DNA of 64,000 bases, taken from NCBI RefSeq assembly GCF_000422985.1, contig NZ_AUHC01000002.1:1-64000 (forward strand), read 5' to 3'. Below, one piece after another: positions 25,924-35,141 of the stretch. Numbering within the stretch: the first letter of the stretch is position 1; each line of letters starts with the position of its first letter. Made by a program: the position numbers and the translations under genes. The stretch comes from Erythrobacter cryptus DSM 12079 (GTDB lineage Bacteria > Pseudomonadota > Alphaproteobacteria > Sphingomonadales > Sphingomonadaceae). Below the pieces are notes generated by a model that saw only the letters and a program-made list of their open reading frames with translations, searched no databases and was not told where the DNA came from.

Positions 25924-27455
25924 CCGGCAGCACCGTTTCCAACCGCCGCACCTTCGCGATCATTTCGCACCCTGACGCCGGCAAGACCACGCTGACTGAA
26001 AAGCTGCTGCTGCAGGGCGGGGCGATCCACCTTGCGGGTGAGGTCAAGGCGCGCGGGGCGGCGCGGCGCGCACGCAGCGACTGGATGAAGATCGAGCAGC
26101 AGCGTGGGATCTCGGTCACCTCCTCGGTGATGACCTTCCAGAAGGATGGCATTGTCTTCAACCTGCTCGACACGCCGGGCCACGAGGATTTCTCCGAGGA
26201 CACCTACCGCACGCTCACCGCGGTCGATTCGGCGGTGATGGTGATCGATGCGGCCAAGGGTATCGAGCCGCAGACCCGCAAGCTGTTCGAGGTGTGCCGC
26301 TTGCGCTCGGTGCCGATCCTCACCTTCGTCAACAAGGTCGATCGCGAGGGCCGCGATCCCTTCGAGACGCTCGACGAGGTCGCCGACATGTTGGCGCTCG
26401 ATGTGTCCCCGCAGATGTGGCCGATCGGCATGGGCGGGGAGTTCGAGGGTGTGCTCGACTTTGCCAGCGGCCTCGTCAGCCGGCCCGAGGGGCCGAGCCG
26501 CGAGTTTGCCGGTCAGCGCGAGGCCGATGCCGACATTCCTGAACGCTTTGCCGAGGAAATCGAGCTCGCGCGCGGCGGCTACCCCGAATTTGACCTTGAA
26601 GCCTTCCGCCATGGCGATCTTACCCCGGTCTATTTTGGCTCGGCGCTCAAGAATTTCGGGGTGGCCGAGCTGATCGACGCGATCGCCCGCTACGCTCCGC
26701 CGCCGCGGCCCCAGCCGGCGGGCGAGGTGCTGATCGCGCCTGACCGCGACGAGGTGACCGGGTTCATCTTCAAGATCCAGGCCAATATGGATCCCAACCA
26801 CCGCGACCGCATCGCCTTCATGCGCCAGGTCTCGGGCACCTTCAAACGGGGCATGAAGCTCATCCCCTCGGGCCTGGGCAAGCCGATTGCGGTGCATTCG
26901 CCGATCCTGTTCTTCGCGCAGGACCGCGAGGTTGCCGACACGGCCGAGGCGGGCGACATCATCGGCATTCCCAACCACGGCACCCTGCGCGTGGGCGATA
27001 CCCTGTCCGAACGCAACCAGGTGCGCTTTACCGGCCTTCCCAACTTTGCGCCTGAAATCCTGCGCCGCGTGCAGCTCAAGGACCCGACCAAGACCAAGCA
27101 ATTGCGCAAAGCGCTCGACGATCTTGCCGAGGAAGGGGTGATCCAGGTGTTCCACCCCGAGATCGGCGCGCAGCATATCGTCGGCGTGGTCGGCCAGCTT
27201 CAGCTCGAGGTGCTGATCTCGCGGCTCGAGGCCGAATACAAGGTTGCCGCGGCGCTAGAGCCTTCGCCATTTGCCACCGCGCGCTGGATCAAGGGCGAGG
27301 CGCGGGCGCTCGAGCAATTCGCCAGCTTCAACCGCGCCCATCTCGCCCGCGACCGCGATGGCGACCTCGTGTTCCTGGCCAAGAGCGCCTGGGACGTGAA
27401 TTACCAGATCGAGAAGAACCCCGAACTGACCTTTTCGGCCACCAAGGAACGCTAG
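25920..27455 (+). CDS. prfC: Peptide chain release factor 3
   Basis: A 511-residue translational GTPase that recycles RF1/RF2 after termination. Motifs are G1 SHPDAGKTT (16-24), the switch region RGISVTSSVM, G3 DTPGHEDFSEDTYRTLTAVD and G4 NKVDRE. The RF3-specific C-terminal part has QLQLEVLISRLEAEYKV and KSAWDVNYQIEKNPELTF. Length and motifs separate it from EF-G. Its ATG overlaps the SDR stop. Confidence 0.95.
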   Translation: MTGSTVSNRRTFAIISHPDAGKTTLTEKLLLQGGAIHLAGEVKARGAARRARSDWMKIEQQRGISVTSSVMTFQKDGIVFNLLDTPGHEDFSEDTYRTLTAVDSAVMVIDAAKGIEPQTRKLFEVCRLRSVPILTFVNKVDREGRDPFETLDEVADMLALDVSPQMWPIGMGGEFEGVLDFASGLVSRPEGPSREFAGQREADADIPERFAEEIELARGGYPEFDLEAFRHGDLTPVYFGSALKNFGVAELIDAIARYAPPPRPQPAGEVLIAPDRDEVTGFIFKIQANMDPNHRDRIAFMRQVSGTFKRGMKLIPSGLGKPIAVHSPILFFAQDREVADTAEAGDIIGIPNHGTLRVGDTLSERNQVRFTGLPNFAPEILRRVQLKDPTKTKQLRKALDDLAEEGVIQVFHPEIGAQHIVGVVGQLQLEVLISRLEAEYKVAAALEPSPFATARWIKGEARALEQFASFNRAHLARDRDGDLVFLAKSAWDVNYQIEKNPELTFSATKER

Positions 27456-27494
27456 TCTTGCAGGGCCGCGCCCTTCGCGGCATGGCGCTGGCCC

Positions 27495-28364
27495 ATGGAA
27501 GACACCGGCCCCACCTCACAGACCTTCATCTCGCAGCGCCTGCGGCTTAACTATCTCGACTGGGGCGGGCGGGGCAAGCCGCCGCTGGTGCTGGTGCACG
27601 GCGGGCGCGATCATGCCCGCTCGTGGGACTGGACCGCGCGGGCGCTGCGCGCCGATTACCACATCATCGCCATGGATCACCGCGGGCATGGCGATTCGGA
27701 CTGGGTCTCGGACGGGGTCTATACCGCGGCCGACATGGTCTATGATCTTGCCCAGCTCATACACCAGCTTGGCGTTGGCCCGGTGCGGATCGTGGCCCAT
27801 TCGATGGGGGGCAATGTCGCGCTGCGCTATGCCGGGGCCTTCCCCGAGATGGTGACCAAGCTGGTGGCGATCGAAGGGCTTGGCCCTTCGCCCGAGCTGC
27901 GCGCCAAGCAGCGCGCCGTGCCCTATCCCGAGCGCCTCGCCGAATGGATCGGCAAAAAGCGCGCCGCGGCCGGGCGCACCCCGCGCAAATATGAGAGCAT
28001 CGAGGCGGCGCTGGCGCGGATGATCGAGGAGAACGCCTATCTCACCGAGGAACAGGCGCGCCATCTCACCGTCCACGGGGTCAACCGCAACGAGGACGGC
28101 ACCTATAGCTGGAAGTTCGATCCCCACCTCAATGTCTGGCCGGTCGAGGACGTGGCCGACGAATTCATCGAGCAGCTCTGGGGCGCGATCACCTGCCCGA
28201 CGCTGCTGCTCTACGGGGCGGATTCTTGGGCCTCGAACCCACAGAAGGACGGGCGCATCGCCCATTTCAAGACCGCGCGCGTGATCGAATTCGAAAAGGC
28301 GGGCCACTGGCTCCACCACGATCAGTTTGACCGCTTCATCGCCACCTTGCGCGATTTTCTCTGA
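27495..28364 (+). CDS. Alpha/beta hydrolase
   Basis: A 289-residue alpha/beta-hydrolase-fold protein. It has the oxyanion motif VHGG (34-37), the nucleophile elbow AHSMGG (S103) and the C-terminal catalytic histidine in KAGHWLHHDQ; the acid is expected near LLYGADSW. It resembles esterases or haloalkane-dehalogenase-like hydrolases of sphingomonads, and the substrate is unknown. It starts 39 bases after prfC and may be read through from it; a short GCCGCG...GCGGC hairpin lies between the two. Confidence 0.87.
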   Translation: MEDTGPTSQTFISQRLRLNYLDWGGRGKPPLVLVHGGRDHARSWDWTARALRADYHIIAMDHRGHGDSDWVSDGVYTAADMVYDLAQLIHQLGVGPVRIVAHSMGGNVALRYAGAFPEMVTKLVAIEGLGPSPELRAKQRAVPYPERLAEWIGKKRAAAGRTPRKYESIEAALARMIEENAYLTEEQARHLTVHGVNRNEDGTYSWKFDPHLNVWPVEDVADEFIEQLWGAITCPTLLLYGADSWASNPQKDGRIAHFKTARVIEFEKAGHWLHHDQFDRFIATLRDFL

Positions 28365-28422
28365 GCCGCAGGGGTGCGTTTGCCGCCGCGCCGCAGCGCC
28401 AGGCGCGGGACGCCGACCAATT

Positions 28423-28460
28423 CTGCCTAAAAACTAAGCGCACGATTGAGAATTAGGCAG
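28423..28460. promoter_or_regulatory. Inverted repeat upstream of the glnK sigma-54 promoter
   Basis: CTGCCTAA (28423-28430) and TTAGGCAG (28453-28460) form a perfect 8-bp inverted repeat with 22 bases between. Its centre is about 95 bp upstream of the -12 element of the sigma-54 promoter, a usual distance for an enhancer-binding activator. The arms do not match the NtrC consensus (TGCACC-like), so the binding protein is unknown. A role as a weak terminator for the upstream hydrolase is an alternative, but no T run follows. Confidence 0.4.
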
Positions 28461-28493
28461 GGATTCTCCCGCAGGTGCGAAGAAACGCGCTGA

Positions 28494-28922
<429 letters not shown>

Positions 28923-28935
28923 GGGGACCCAATCG

Positions 28936-30315
28936 ATGAAATCCATGCTTTTCAAGGGTGCAGCGCTGGCGACGGGGGCGGTGATGCTGGCCGCGCCTGC
29001 CTTCGCCGCGCCGGTGGCCGAGGCCGCCGAGGTTGCTGCCGAAGTGGCGAGTGCCGCTGCCGAGGCGGCGCCGGCCGTGCCCAACCCGGGCAACAATGCC
29101 TGGATGATGACCTCCACCATTCTCGTGCTGCTGATGATCCTGCCGGGTCTCGCGCTGTTCTACGGCGGTCTCACCCGCTCAAAGAACATGCTTTCGACCA
29201 TGACCCAGGTGGGTGCCACGGCGGCGCTCGCCATGCTGATCTGGGTGATGTGGGGTTACAGCCTCGCCTTCGGGCCGGAATCGACCGGCGCGCTCAGCCA
29301 GTTCATCAGCACCGGCAGCTATTTCCTCTCCTCGGTCAGCCCCGACACCACCGCGGCGACCTTCAGCGAGGAGGTGATCAGCGAATATGTCTTCGTCTGC
29401 TTCCAGATGACCTTCGCCGCGATCACCTCTGCGCTGATCCTCGGTTCGACCGCCGAGCGTATGAAGTTCTCGGCCACCATGCTGTTCGTGGCGGTGTGGC
29501 TGACGATCGTCTATTTCCCGATCGCGCACATGGTGTGGGCCGGCGGCGGGCTGCTGTTCGAGATGGGCGCGCTCGATTTTGCCGGGGGCACGGTGGTGCA
29601 CATCAACGCCGGGGTTTCGGGCCTGGTGCTCGCCTACCTCTTGGGCAAGCGCAAGGGCTATCCGACCGAGCCGATGCCGCCGCACAGCCTGACGCTGACC
29701 ATGGTCGGCACCGGCCTGCTGTGGGTGGGCTGGTTCGGCTTCAACGCCGGCTCCGAGCTTGAAGCCGATGGCACCGCGGGCCTCGCCATGATCAACACCT
29801 TCGTTGCCACCGCTGCCGGCGGCCTTGCGTGGATGCTGGCCGAGAAGCTCGCCGGCCACAAGGGTTCGGCGCTGGGCTTCTGCTCGGGGGTGATCGCGGG
29901 CCTCGTGGCGGTGACGCCGGCGGCCGGCAATTCCGGGCCTTTCGGCGCCATCCTGCTCGGCATCATCGCCTCGGTGATCTGCTACTTCGTGGTCTCGAAG
30001 GTGAAGGCCAAGCTGGGCGTGGACGACTCGCTCGATGCCTTCGGCATTCACGGCGTGGGCGGCATTGTCGGCGCGATCGGCACCGGTATCGTCTATTCGC
30101 CCGCGCTTGGCGGCCCTGGCGATCCGGCCGAATATGTGATGGGCGCGCAGGTCACCACCCAGATCATCGCCGTGGCGGTGGCCATCGCCTGGGCGGCGGT
30201 GGGCACGCTTATCGCCGGCTTCCTGGTCAAGGCGGCCATTGGCCTCAGGGTCGATGAGGAGGCCGAGGTCAACGGCCTCGACATCTCCGAACACGGGGAG
30301 CGCGCCTACAACTAG
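28936..30315 (+). CDS. amtB: Ammonium transporter
   Basis: A 459-residue inner-membrane Amt protein. It has a cleavable N-terminal signal (MKSMLFKGAALATGAVMLAAPAFA), an Ala/Glu/Pro-rich stretch to about residue 50 and eleven transmembrane segments. Pore features include ALFYGGLTRSKN, the central histidine motifs VVHINAGVSG and FGIHGVGGIVGAIGTG, and FGFNAGSE. It conducts ammonium when nitrogen is scarce and is blocked by its partner GlnK. AAGGGGA precedes the start, and a strong terminator follows. Confidence 0.96.
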   Translation: MKSMLFKGAALATGAVMLAAPAFAAPVAEAAEVAAEVASAAAEAAPAVPNPGNNAWMMTSTILVLLMILPGLALFYGGLTRSKNMLSTMTQVGATAALAMLIWVMWGYSLAFGPESTGALSQFISTGSYFLSSVSPDTTAATFSEEVISEYVFVCFQMTFAAITSALILGSTAERMKFSATMLFVAVWLTIVYFPIAHMVWAGGGLLFEMGALDFAGGTVVHINAGVSGLVLAYLLGKRKGYPTEPMPPHSLTLTMVGTGLLWVGWFGFNAGSELEADGTAGLAMINTFVATAAGGLAWMLAEKLAGHKGSALGFCSGVIAGLVAVTPAAGNSGPFGAILLGIIASVICYFVVSKVKAKLGVDDSLDAFGIHGVGGIVGAIGTGIVYSPALGGPGDPAEYVMGAQVTTQIIAVAVAIAWAAVGTLIAGFLVKAAIGLRVDEEAEVNGLDISEHGERAYN

Positions 30316-30417
30316 GCGCCCCCTCACCAGCTTGGCGGGGGGAGGTTCCTCTCTCCCACTCCCTCTCCCCTCCCCCCGCCTCACCGAGTTCCTCCTGCGA
30401 ACGAACAAACTGGGCAA

Positions 30418-30454
30418 GGCCGGAGCGGCGATAAGCCCTCCGGCCCCTTTTTTT
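30418..30454 (+). terminator. Intrinsic terminator of glnK-amtB
   Basis: GGCCGGAG (30418-30425) pairs with CTCCGGCC (30438-30445) around a 12-base loop and is followed by CC and seven T residues (30448-30454). It ends plus-strand transcription about 100 bp after amtB. The 30316-30565 interval holds no other recognisable gene; the C/T-rich stretch at 30336-30381 is unexplained. Confidence 0.88.
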
Positions 30455-30565
30455 CAGGTCTTCGGTTTGCGCCGCTGCCTCTGCGAGGTCGCCTCTGTGC
30501 GTTTCGCGCGGGCGCGCGCGGCCCGCCCTGTGTTAGGCCGGATCAGCGCGATGGCGGGGGCGTGC

Positions 30566-32155
30566 TTATGCCCGCTCGGCGGCGATCACGAAATCGGCGC
30601 AGCGCTCGCCGATCATGATCGAGGGCGCATTGGTGTTGCCGCCGACGATCTTGGGCATCACGCTGGCATCGGCCACCCACAGGCCCTCAAGCCCGTTGAG
30701 TTTGAGGGTCGGATCGACCACGGCCCCTTCATCCACGCCCATGCGGCAGGTGCCGACCGGATGATAGACGGTATCAGCCCGGCTGCGGATGAGATCATCG
30801 AGCGCGGCATCGTCATCGAGGTTCACCGGGTGGCGATCCTTCGGTCCGAAGGCCTGCAGCGCCGGGGCCTCGACGATGCGGTGCGACAGGCGCACCCCGG
30901 CGCGCAGGCAGGCAATGTCGCGCGGATCGTCGAGGAAATTGGGATCGATCACCGGGGCCGCCGCCGGATCGGGCGAGCCCAGCCGTACCGTGCCGCGGCT
31001 CTCGGGGCGCAGCACGCAGGCATGGAGCGAAAAGCCATGCCCCTTGACCTTCTCGCGCCCGTGATCCTCGAGCACCGCGGGCACGAAGTGCCACTGCACA
31101 TCGGGGGCCGGGCTGTCGGGCATCACCTTCCAGAAGCCCCCCGCCTCGGCATAGGGGGTGGTCATCACCCCGGTGCGCTTGCGCCGGTGCTCGATGATCG
31201 CCGCGGCCATCCGCAGCGTGCCTTTAAGGCTGCTGCCGATCGGCACGTCGCTGGAGGTCTCCCAGCCCGAGACATAGTCGATGTGATCCTGAAGGTTGCT
31301 GCCCACCTCGGGGCGATCGAGCACCACCTCGATGCCATGCTGCTTGAGGTGCGCGGCCGGGCCGATCCCCGAAAGCATCAGGATCTGCGGCGAGTTGAAG
31401 GCGCCCGCGGAAAGGATCACGCCGCGCCGCGCCAGCACGGTCTCGCTCGTCCCGCCGCGCCGCAGCTTGACGCCCGTCACCCGCCCGCCCTCGATCACCA
31501 GCCTTTCCACCAGCGTCTCGGTGCGGATGGCGAAATTGCCGGCCCCGCGGATTGGCTCGACATAGGCGCGCGCAGCCGACCAGCGTTCACCCTTGTGCTG
31601 CGTGACCTGATAGAGCCCGAAGCCCTCCTGCGCGGCGCCGTTGAAATCGGGATTGGGGCGCAGCTGCAGCGAAGCTGCCGCCTCGATGAAGGCGTGGCTG
31701 GTGGGGTTGGCGTATTTCTGATCCTCGACGAACAGCGGCCCGCCCGCGCCGTGGTAATCATCGCTGCCGCGCTCATTGGCCTCGGCCCGCTTGAAATAGG
31801 GCAGCACCTCCTCATAGCTCCAGCCGGTGCAGCCCATCGCGGCCCAGTTGTCATAGTCCCAGCGGTGGCCGCGGATATAGACCATGGCATTGATCGCCGA
31901 GGAACCGCCGAGGCCGCGCCCGCGCGGCTGGTAACCGATCCGCCCGTTCAGCCCCTTTTGCGGCACGGTTTCATAGCGATAGTTGGATTTTTCCGGGATG
32001 AAGGGCATGAACCCCGGGGTCTTGATGAAGATGTTGTCGTTGCGCCCGCCGGCCTCGATCAGGCACACCCGGCGCGTGCCATCGACCGCGAGTCGCCCGG
32101 CCACCGCACTGCCCGCGCTGCCACCGCCGATGACGATGTAATCGAAACGTTCCAT
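30566..32155 (-). CDS. GMC-family FAD oxidoreductase (choline-dehydrogenase-like)
   Basis: A 529-residue flavoenzyme. The dinucleotide fold IVIGGGSAGSAVAGRL is at residues 7-22, the GMC signature 1 region is GRGLGGSSAINAMVYIRG, and signature 2 is SAGAFNSPQILMLSGIGP. The C-terminal active-site histidine motif is YHPVGTCRMG. Members oxidise primary alcohols, and in sphingomonads they often serve degradation of long-chain alcohols or polyethylene glycol; the substrate here is unknown. GGGAGAG lies just before the ATG at 32155. It follows a sterol-desaturase-like gene by 25 bases and is probably co-transcribed with it. Confidence 0.9.
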   Translation of the reverse strand: MERFDYIVIGGGSAGSAVAGRLAVDGTRRVCLIEAGGRNDNIFIKTPGFMPFIPEKSNYRYETVPQKGLNGRIGYQPRGRGLGGSSAINAMVYIRGHRWDYDNWAAMGCTGWSYEEVLPYFKRAEANERGSDDYHGAGGPLFVEDQKYANPTSHAFIEAAASLQLRPNPDFNGAAQEGFGLYQVTQHKGERWSAARAYVEPIRGAGNFAIRTETLVERLVIEGGRVTGVKLRRGGTSETVLARRGVILSAGAFNSPQILMLSGIGPAAHLKQHGIEVVLDRPEVGSNLQDHIDYVSGWETSSDVPIGSSLKGTLRMAAAIIEHRRKRTGVMTTPYAEAGGFWKVMPDSPAPDVQWHFVPAVLEDHGREKVKGHGFSLHACVLRPESRGTVRLGSPDPAAAPVIDPNFLDDPRDIACLRAGVRLSHRIVEAPALQAFGPKDRHPVNLDDDAALDDLIRSRADTVYHPVGTCRMGVDEGAVVDPTLKLNGLEGLWVADASVMPKIVGGNTNAPSIMIGERCADFVIAAERA

Positions 32156-32180
32156 GGTCTCTCCCTTGCTTGGGGGAAGA

Positions 32181-33140
32181 CTAGGCAGCTTCGGCGCTTC
32201 CGGCAATCGGGTTTCGATCCGCCACTGAATGGGCGGCGGGCTGCCCCGCGGCCTGGCGCGCCTGCCAGCGGGCGCGGATCATGTCGCTCGTCAGGCGGCT
32301 GCCATCGTGGCTCCAGCCCGGTTCGCGCAGCAGGTAGGAGAGCTTGTGCCGCCAGGGCGCGCGGATGATGTCGCTGATCATGCCGATCCACTCGTGGAAC
32401 ACCGCCCACAAGAGGTTGAAGCTGCCCAGCTGCTTGACGATGCCATAGCGGATCGGCTCGTCATCGACCTCGGGCGTGAAGGTGCCGAACAGCTTGTCCC
32501 AGATGATGAACACCCCGGCATAGTTGCGATCGAGATAGCGCGGGTTGGTGGCGTGGTGGACGCGGTGGTGGCTCGGCGTGTTCATCACCGCCTCGAACCA
32601 GGCGGGCATCCGCCGGATCGCCTCGGTGTGGATCCAGAACTGGTAGATGAGGTTGAACCCGCCGCAGATCGCGATCATCGCCGGGTGGAAGCCGAGGAGC
32701 ACCAGCGGCACGGCAAAGAGAAAGCCGAAGGTCAAGGCCCCGGTCCAGGTCTGGCGGAGCGCGGTCGAGAGGTTGTAGTGCTGGCTCGAATGGTGGTTGA
32801 CATGGGCCGCCCACATCCAGCGGATGCGGTGCCCGGCGCGGTGCACCCAGTAATATTTGAAATCATCGAGCACGAAGCAGACGGGCCAGGCCCACCACAC
32901 CTTCCACCATTCAGGCCCGAAGTCGAACAGGCGATAGTCATAGGCCTTGAGGAACACCGACAGGGCAAACCCGCCGAGCAGCGCGCCCGCGACGGTCGAG
33001 CCGAGGCCGAAGGCAAGGCTGACGAGCGTGTCCTTCGGCTCATAGGCTTCAGGCGCGCGGAATTTGGCCCAGATCATTTCGGCCAGCACTGCCAGCACGA
33101 ACAGCGGCACGGCATATTGGGTGGGGTTGAAATCAGGCAT
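32181..33140 (-). CDS. Sterol desaturase / fatty acid hydroxylase family protein
   Basis: A 319-residue integral membrane di-iron enzyme. It carries the three histidine boxes HRAGH (100-104), HVNHH (113-117) and a later HHRVHH, with four or so hydrophobic helices. The family hydroxylates or desaturates lipids, including sterols, ceramides and carotenoids, or cleaves alkylglycerols. Its overlap with the small upstream gene (8 bases) and the GMC oxidoreductase downstream suggest a short lipid- or alcohol-oxidising unit. In a sphingolipid-making organism, ceramide or fatty-acid hydroxylation is a reasonable but untested idea. Confidence 0.88.
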   Translation of the reverse strand: MPDFNPTQYAVPLFVLAVLAEMIWAKFRAPEAYEPKDTLVSLAFGLGSTVAGALLGGFALSVFLKAYDYRLFDFGPEWWKVWWAWPVCFVLDDFKYYWVHRAGHRIRWMWAAHVNHHSSQHYNLSTALRQTWTGALTFGFLFAVPLVLLGFHPAMIAICGGFNLIYQFWIHTEAIRRMPAWFEAVMNTPSHHRVHHATNPRYLDRNYAGVFIIWDKLFGTFTPEVDDEPIRYGIVKQLGSFNLLWAVFHEWIGMISDIIRAPWRHKLSYLLREPGWSHDGSRLTSDMIRARWQARQAAGQPAAHSVADRNPIAGSAEAA

Positions 33141-33552
33141 CCGGCCGCCCGCTTAGCCGATTGATCGCCTCGGCCCAAGCCGCGGCGTCGGGGATGTCGA
33201 GTAGCACCTTGCCGAAGCGCGGCTCGCCAGGATCGACCACCAGGTGGCCCGCGCCCGCTGTGCGCTCGAGGTGGGCCGCGGCGCCGGGGCCGAGCACGCG
33301 CCCTGCAAAGCGGTTGCCGTGGCGCTTGATCACCATGATCCGCCCCTCTTTGTCGCGGGCAAGCGCGCCCGCGCCTGCGGCATCGCAGGCGGTGGCGACG
33401 GGGGCAAAGCCATCCTCGACCTCACCGGCCGCTCGCGCCGCCGCCTCGGCGCTGTCGAGCCGCGGCGTCCCGCCGAGCCTCAGCCACCAGGCCAGCCCTG
33501 CAAGCGCGAGGATCGCGACCAGCGAAGCGGCGGTCTGGACGATGAGATCCAT
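33133..33552 (-). CDS. Small membrane-anchored hypothetical protein
   Basis: 139 residues with one N-terminal transmembrane helix (VQTAASLVAILALAGLAWWL) followed by a soluble domain. The soluble part has GFAPVATACDAAGAGALARD, KEGRIMVIKRHGNRFAGRVL and a C-terminal DPGEPRFGKVLLDI. It resembles small membrane-bound proteins common in sphingomonads; I do not recognise a named function. The start at 33552 places the helix at the N terminus. It overlaps the desaturase gene and lies 13 bases after the phosphatase-like gene, so the four minus-strand genes may be one operon. Confidence 0.7.
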   Translation of the reverse strand: MDLIVQTAASLVAILALAGLAWWLRLGGTPRLDSAEAAARAAGEVEDGFAPVATACDAAGAGALARDKEGRIMVIKRHGNRFAGRVLGPGAAAHLERTAGAGHLVVDPGEPRFGKVLLDIPDAAAWAEAINRLSGRPDA

Positions 33553-33565
33553 GCCGCTTTCAGCG

Positions 33566-33997
33566 TCAGCTCTGGCTGAGCATGTCGAGCATCGGGCGGA
33601 CCGGGCTGACATCATAGCCGGCTGCGGCAGCGATGCGGGCAATGGTCTCGGGGCTTTCACCCTGCTTGGCAGCGGCCAGCGCCCACAGCAGGGTGGAGCG
33701 GGTGCCCGAGCGGCAATAGGCGAGAATCGGCCCTTCGGCCTGCTCCTGCGCGGCGATCATGGCATCGACCTGCGGCTGGCTGAAGCCTGAATGGCCGACT
33801 GGAATGGCGACATAATTGAGCCCCGCGGCAGCCGCAGCAGCGGCGATCTCATCGCCCTGCGGGGCGGAAGGGTCTTCGCCATCGGGGCGGTTGTTGATGA
33901 TCATGGCCACCCCAAGGGCTGCGGCCTCGGCCACATCCTCAAGCGCAAGCTGCGGGCTTACAAGCATATTTTCGGTCAAACGGCGAAAATCGCTCAT
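33566..33997 (-). CDS. TIGR01244-type phosphatase/sulfurtransferase-like protein
   Basis: A 143-residue protein of the DUF442/beta-lactamase-hydrolase-like group. The N-terminal RRLTENMLVSPQL leads into the active-site loop at residues 95-101 (CRSGTRS), like protein tyrosine phosphatases or rhodaneses. The family includes the N-terminal domain of Blh, linked to sulfide metabolism and biofilm control in other alphaproteobacteria. Here it is a single domain without the metallo-beta-lactamase part. The biological role is uncertain. Confidence 0.8.
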   Translation of the reverse strand: MSDFRRLTENMLVSPQLALEDVAEAAALGVAMIINNRPDGEDPSAPQGDEIAAAAAAAGLNYVAIPVGHSGFSQPQVDAMIAAQEQAEGPILAYCRSGTRSTLLWALAAAKQGESPETIARIAAAAGYDVSPVRPMLDMLSQS

Positions 33998-34125
33998 CGC
34001 GGCTCTGCTCCCTCGCTCATCCTGCCTTGCGCTTCATGCCCAAGCCTCGCGTGCTTCACAAGTACCGCGGCGCCGCGCCGCGGGGCCTGCCGCCTCGCAG
34101 GCGCTGGCAAGCCCCGGTAAAATCA

Positions 34126-34155
34126 TTCGCAAATCGCCCGCTGGTGCGCTATACG
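34126..34155 (+). promoter_or_regulatory. Candidate promoter of the cold-shock gene
   Basis: TTCGCA (34126-34131) and TATACG (34150-34155) are separated by 18 bases, resembling a sigma-70 -35/-10 pair. Start of transcription would fall near 34162, leaving a leader of about 105 bases, in keeping with the long leaders of many cold-shock genes. Both hexamers are imperfect. The remainder of the 33998-34269 gap holds GC-rich sequence without a gene. Confidence 0.35.
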
Positions 34156-34159
34156 CTTG

Positions 34160-34175
34160 AGCGGTGCGCACCGCT
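34160..34175. promoter_or_regulatory. 16-bp perfect palindrome at the cold-shock transcription start
   Basis: AGCGGTGC is followed directly by GCACCGCT. It lies five bases after the candidate -10 element, covering the expected start of transcription. It could be an operator, or form a hairpin at the very 5' end of the mRNA that affects stability. Confidence 0.45.
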
Positions 34176-34247
34176 AAGGATCTTCGGCGCGTCGGCGACC
34201 GGTGCGGCTCACTGTCCCTGCCACCGGCGCCTTGGAGGACGGGCAGT

Positions 34248-34283
34248 GTGACAAGGTACGTACTGATCTATGGGTTACGATAG
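34248..34283 (+). other. Candidate upstream ORF overlapping the cold-shock start
   Basis: GTG at 34248 opens an 11-codon frame ([11 protein letters not shown]) ending at TAG 34281-34283, past the cold-shock ATG at 34270 and in another frame. GGAGG at 34234-34238, nine bases before this GTG, is the only strong ribosome-binding site in the leader, whereas the cold-shock ATG has none. The upstream frame of the cold-shock gene is closed by TGA at 34264, so its start cannot be moved up. Translational coupling is inferred. Confidence 0.35.
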
Positions 34284-35007
34284 GGGACGCCGGCGCGGTC
34301 GCGACAAGCGCGACGGTTTCGGCGAAGATGGTTTCGATCCGTTCGGCAGCGGGCACGATGGGTTCCTGCCGCCGCGTGATTTTGGCGGCGATCGTTTTGG
34401 CGGCGGAGACCGTTTCGGGGGTGGTGACCGCTTTGGCGGGGGTGATCGCTTCGGCGGCGGCCCGCGCGGCGGTGGCGGCGGGCGCGGCCCGGGCGGTGGC
34501 GGCTTCAACCGGATGCCGCCCCAGATCGTCGGCACCGGCAAGGGCACGGTCAAGTTCTTCAACGCGCAAAAGGGCTTCGGCTTCATCCAGCAGGAAGGGG
34601 GCGGCGATGATGTCTTCGTCCACATCAGCGCGGTCGAGCGCGCCGGGCTTGATGGCCTCGCCGAAGGCCAGGCGCTCCAATACAATCTCGTCGATCGCGG
34701 CGGCAAGGTCTCGGCGCAGGATCTCCAGATCATCGGCGAGGTGATCGCAGTTTCCACCCGCCCGGCTGCCCCGCAGCGCGAGCTGACCGGGGAGCGGGTC
34801 ACCGGCACGGTGAAGTTCTTCAACAGCATGAAGGGCTTCGGCTTCCTCGTGCGCGATGATGGCCAGCCCGATGCCTTCGTCCACATCAGCGCGGTTGAAC
34901 GTTCGGGCCTGCCCGGCCTCAATGAGGGTGAGCGCTACGAATTCGATCTCGAGGTGGATCGACGCGGGAAGTATTCGGCCGTCAATCTGGCACCGATCCA
35001 GGGCTGA
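34270..35007 (+). CDS. Double cold-shock-domain protein with Gly/Arg/Phe-rich N terminus
   Basis: A 245-residue RNA-binding protein. Residues 1-85 are a low-complexity region rich in Gly, Asp, Arg and Phe, including four tandem six-residue GGDRFG units (39-62) and a [15 protein letters not shown] tail. Two cold-shock domains follow, at about 91-155 and 178-242, each with GTVKFFN, KGFGFI or KGFGFL, and [10 protein letters not shown] or [10 protein letters not shown]. Double-domain CSPs are common in alphaproteobacteria, acting as RNA chaperones in cold or stationary phase. The RGG-like tail suggests extra RNA contacts or condensate formation, which is inference. The gene has its own terminator. 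Confidence 0.9.
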   Translation: MGYDRGRRRGRDKRDGFGEDGFDPFGSGHDGFLPPRDFGGDRFGGGDRFGGGDRFGGGDRFGGGPRGGGGGRGPGGGGFNRMPPQIVGTGKGTVKFFNAQKGFGFIQQEGGGDDVFVHISAVERAGLDGLAEGQALQYNLVDRGGKVSAQDLQIIGEVIAVSTRPAAPQRELTGERVTGTVKFFNSMKGFGFLVRDDGQPDAFVHISAVERSGLPGLNEGERYEFDLEVDRRGKYSAVNLAPIQG

Positions 35008-35070
35008 TCCCGGCCCATTGCCGCGCAAGCGCCGGTTTGACGCGCGGGCGCGGCAAGATTAACGGATGGC

Positions 35071-35104
35071 AGTGGCGGCCTTGGCTCAGGGCCGCCATTT
35101 GCTT
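35071..35104 (+). terminator. Intrinsic terminator after the cold-shock gene
   Basis: TGGCGGCC (35071-35078) pairs with GGCCGCCA (35088-35095) around a nine-base loop, followed by TTTGCTTTT. It lies 64 bases after the cold-shock stop and 38 bases before the argD start, separating the two transcripts. Confidence 0.75.
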
Positions 35105-35141
35105 TTGGCACACCCGCACGTCTCGATCAGGAAAGCAGCCC

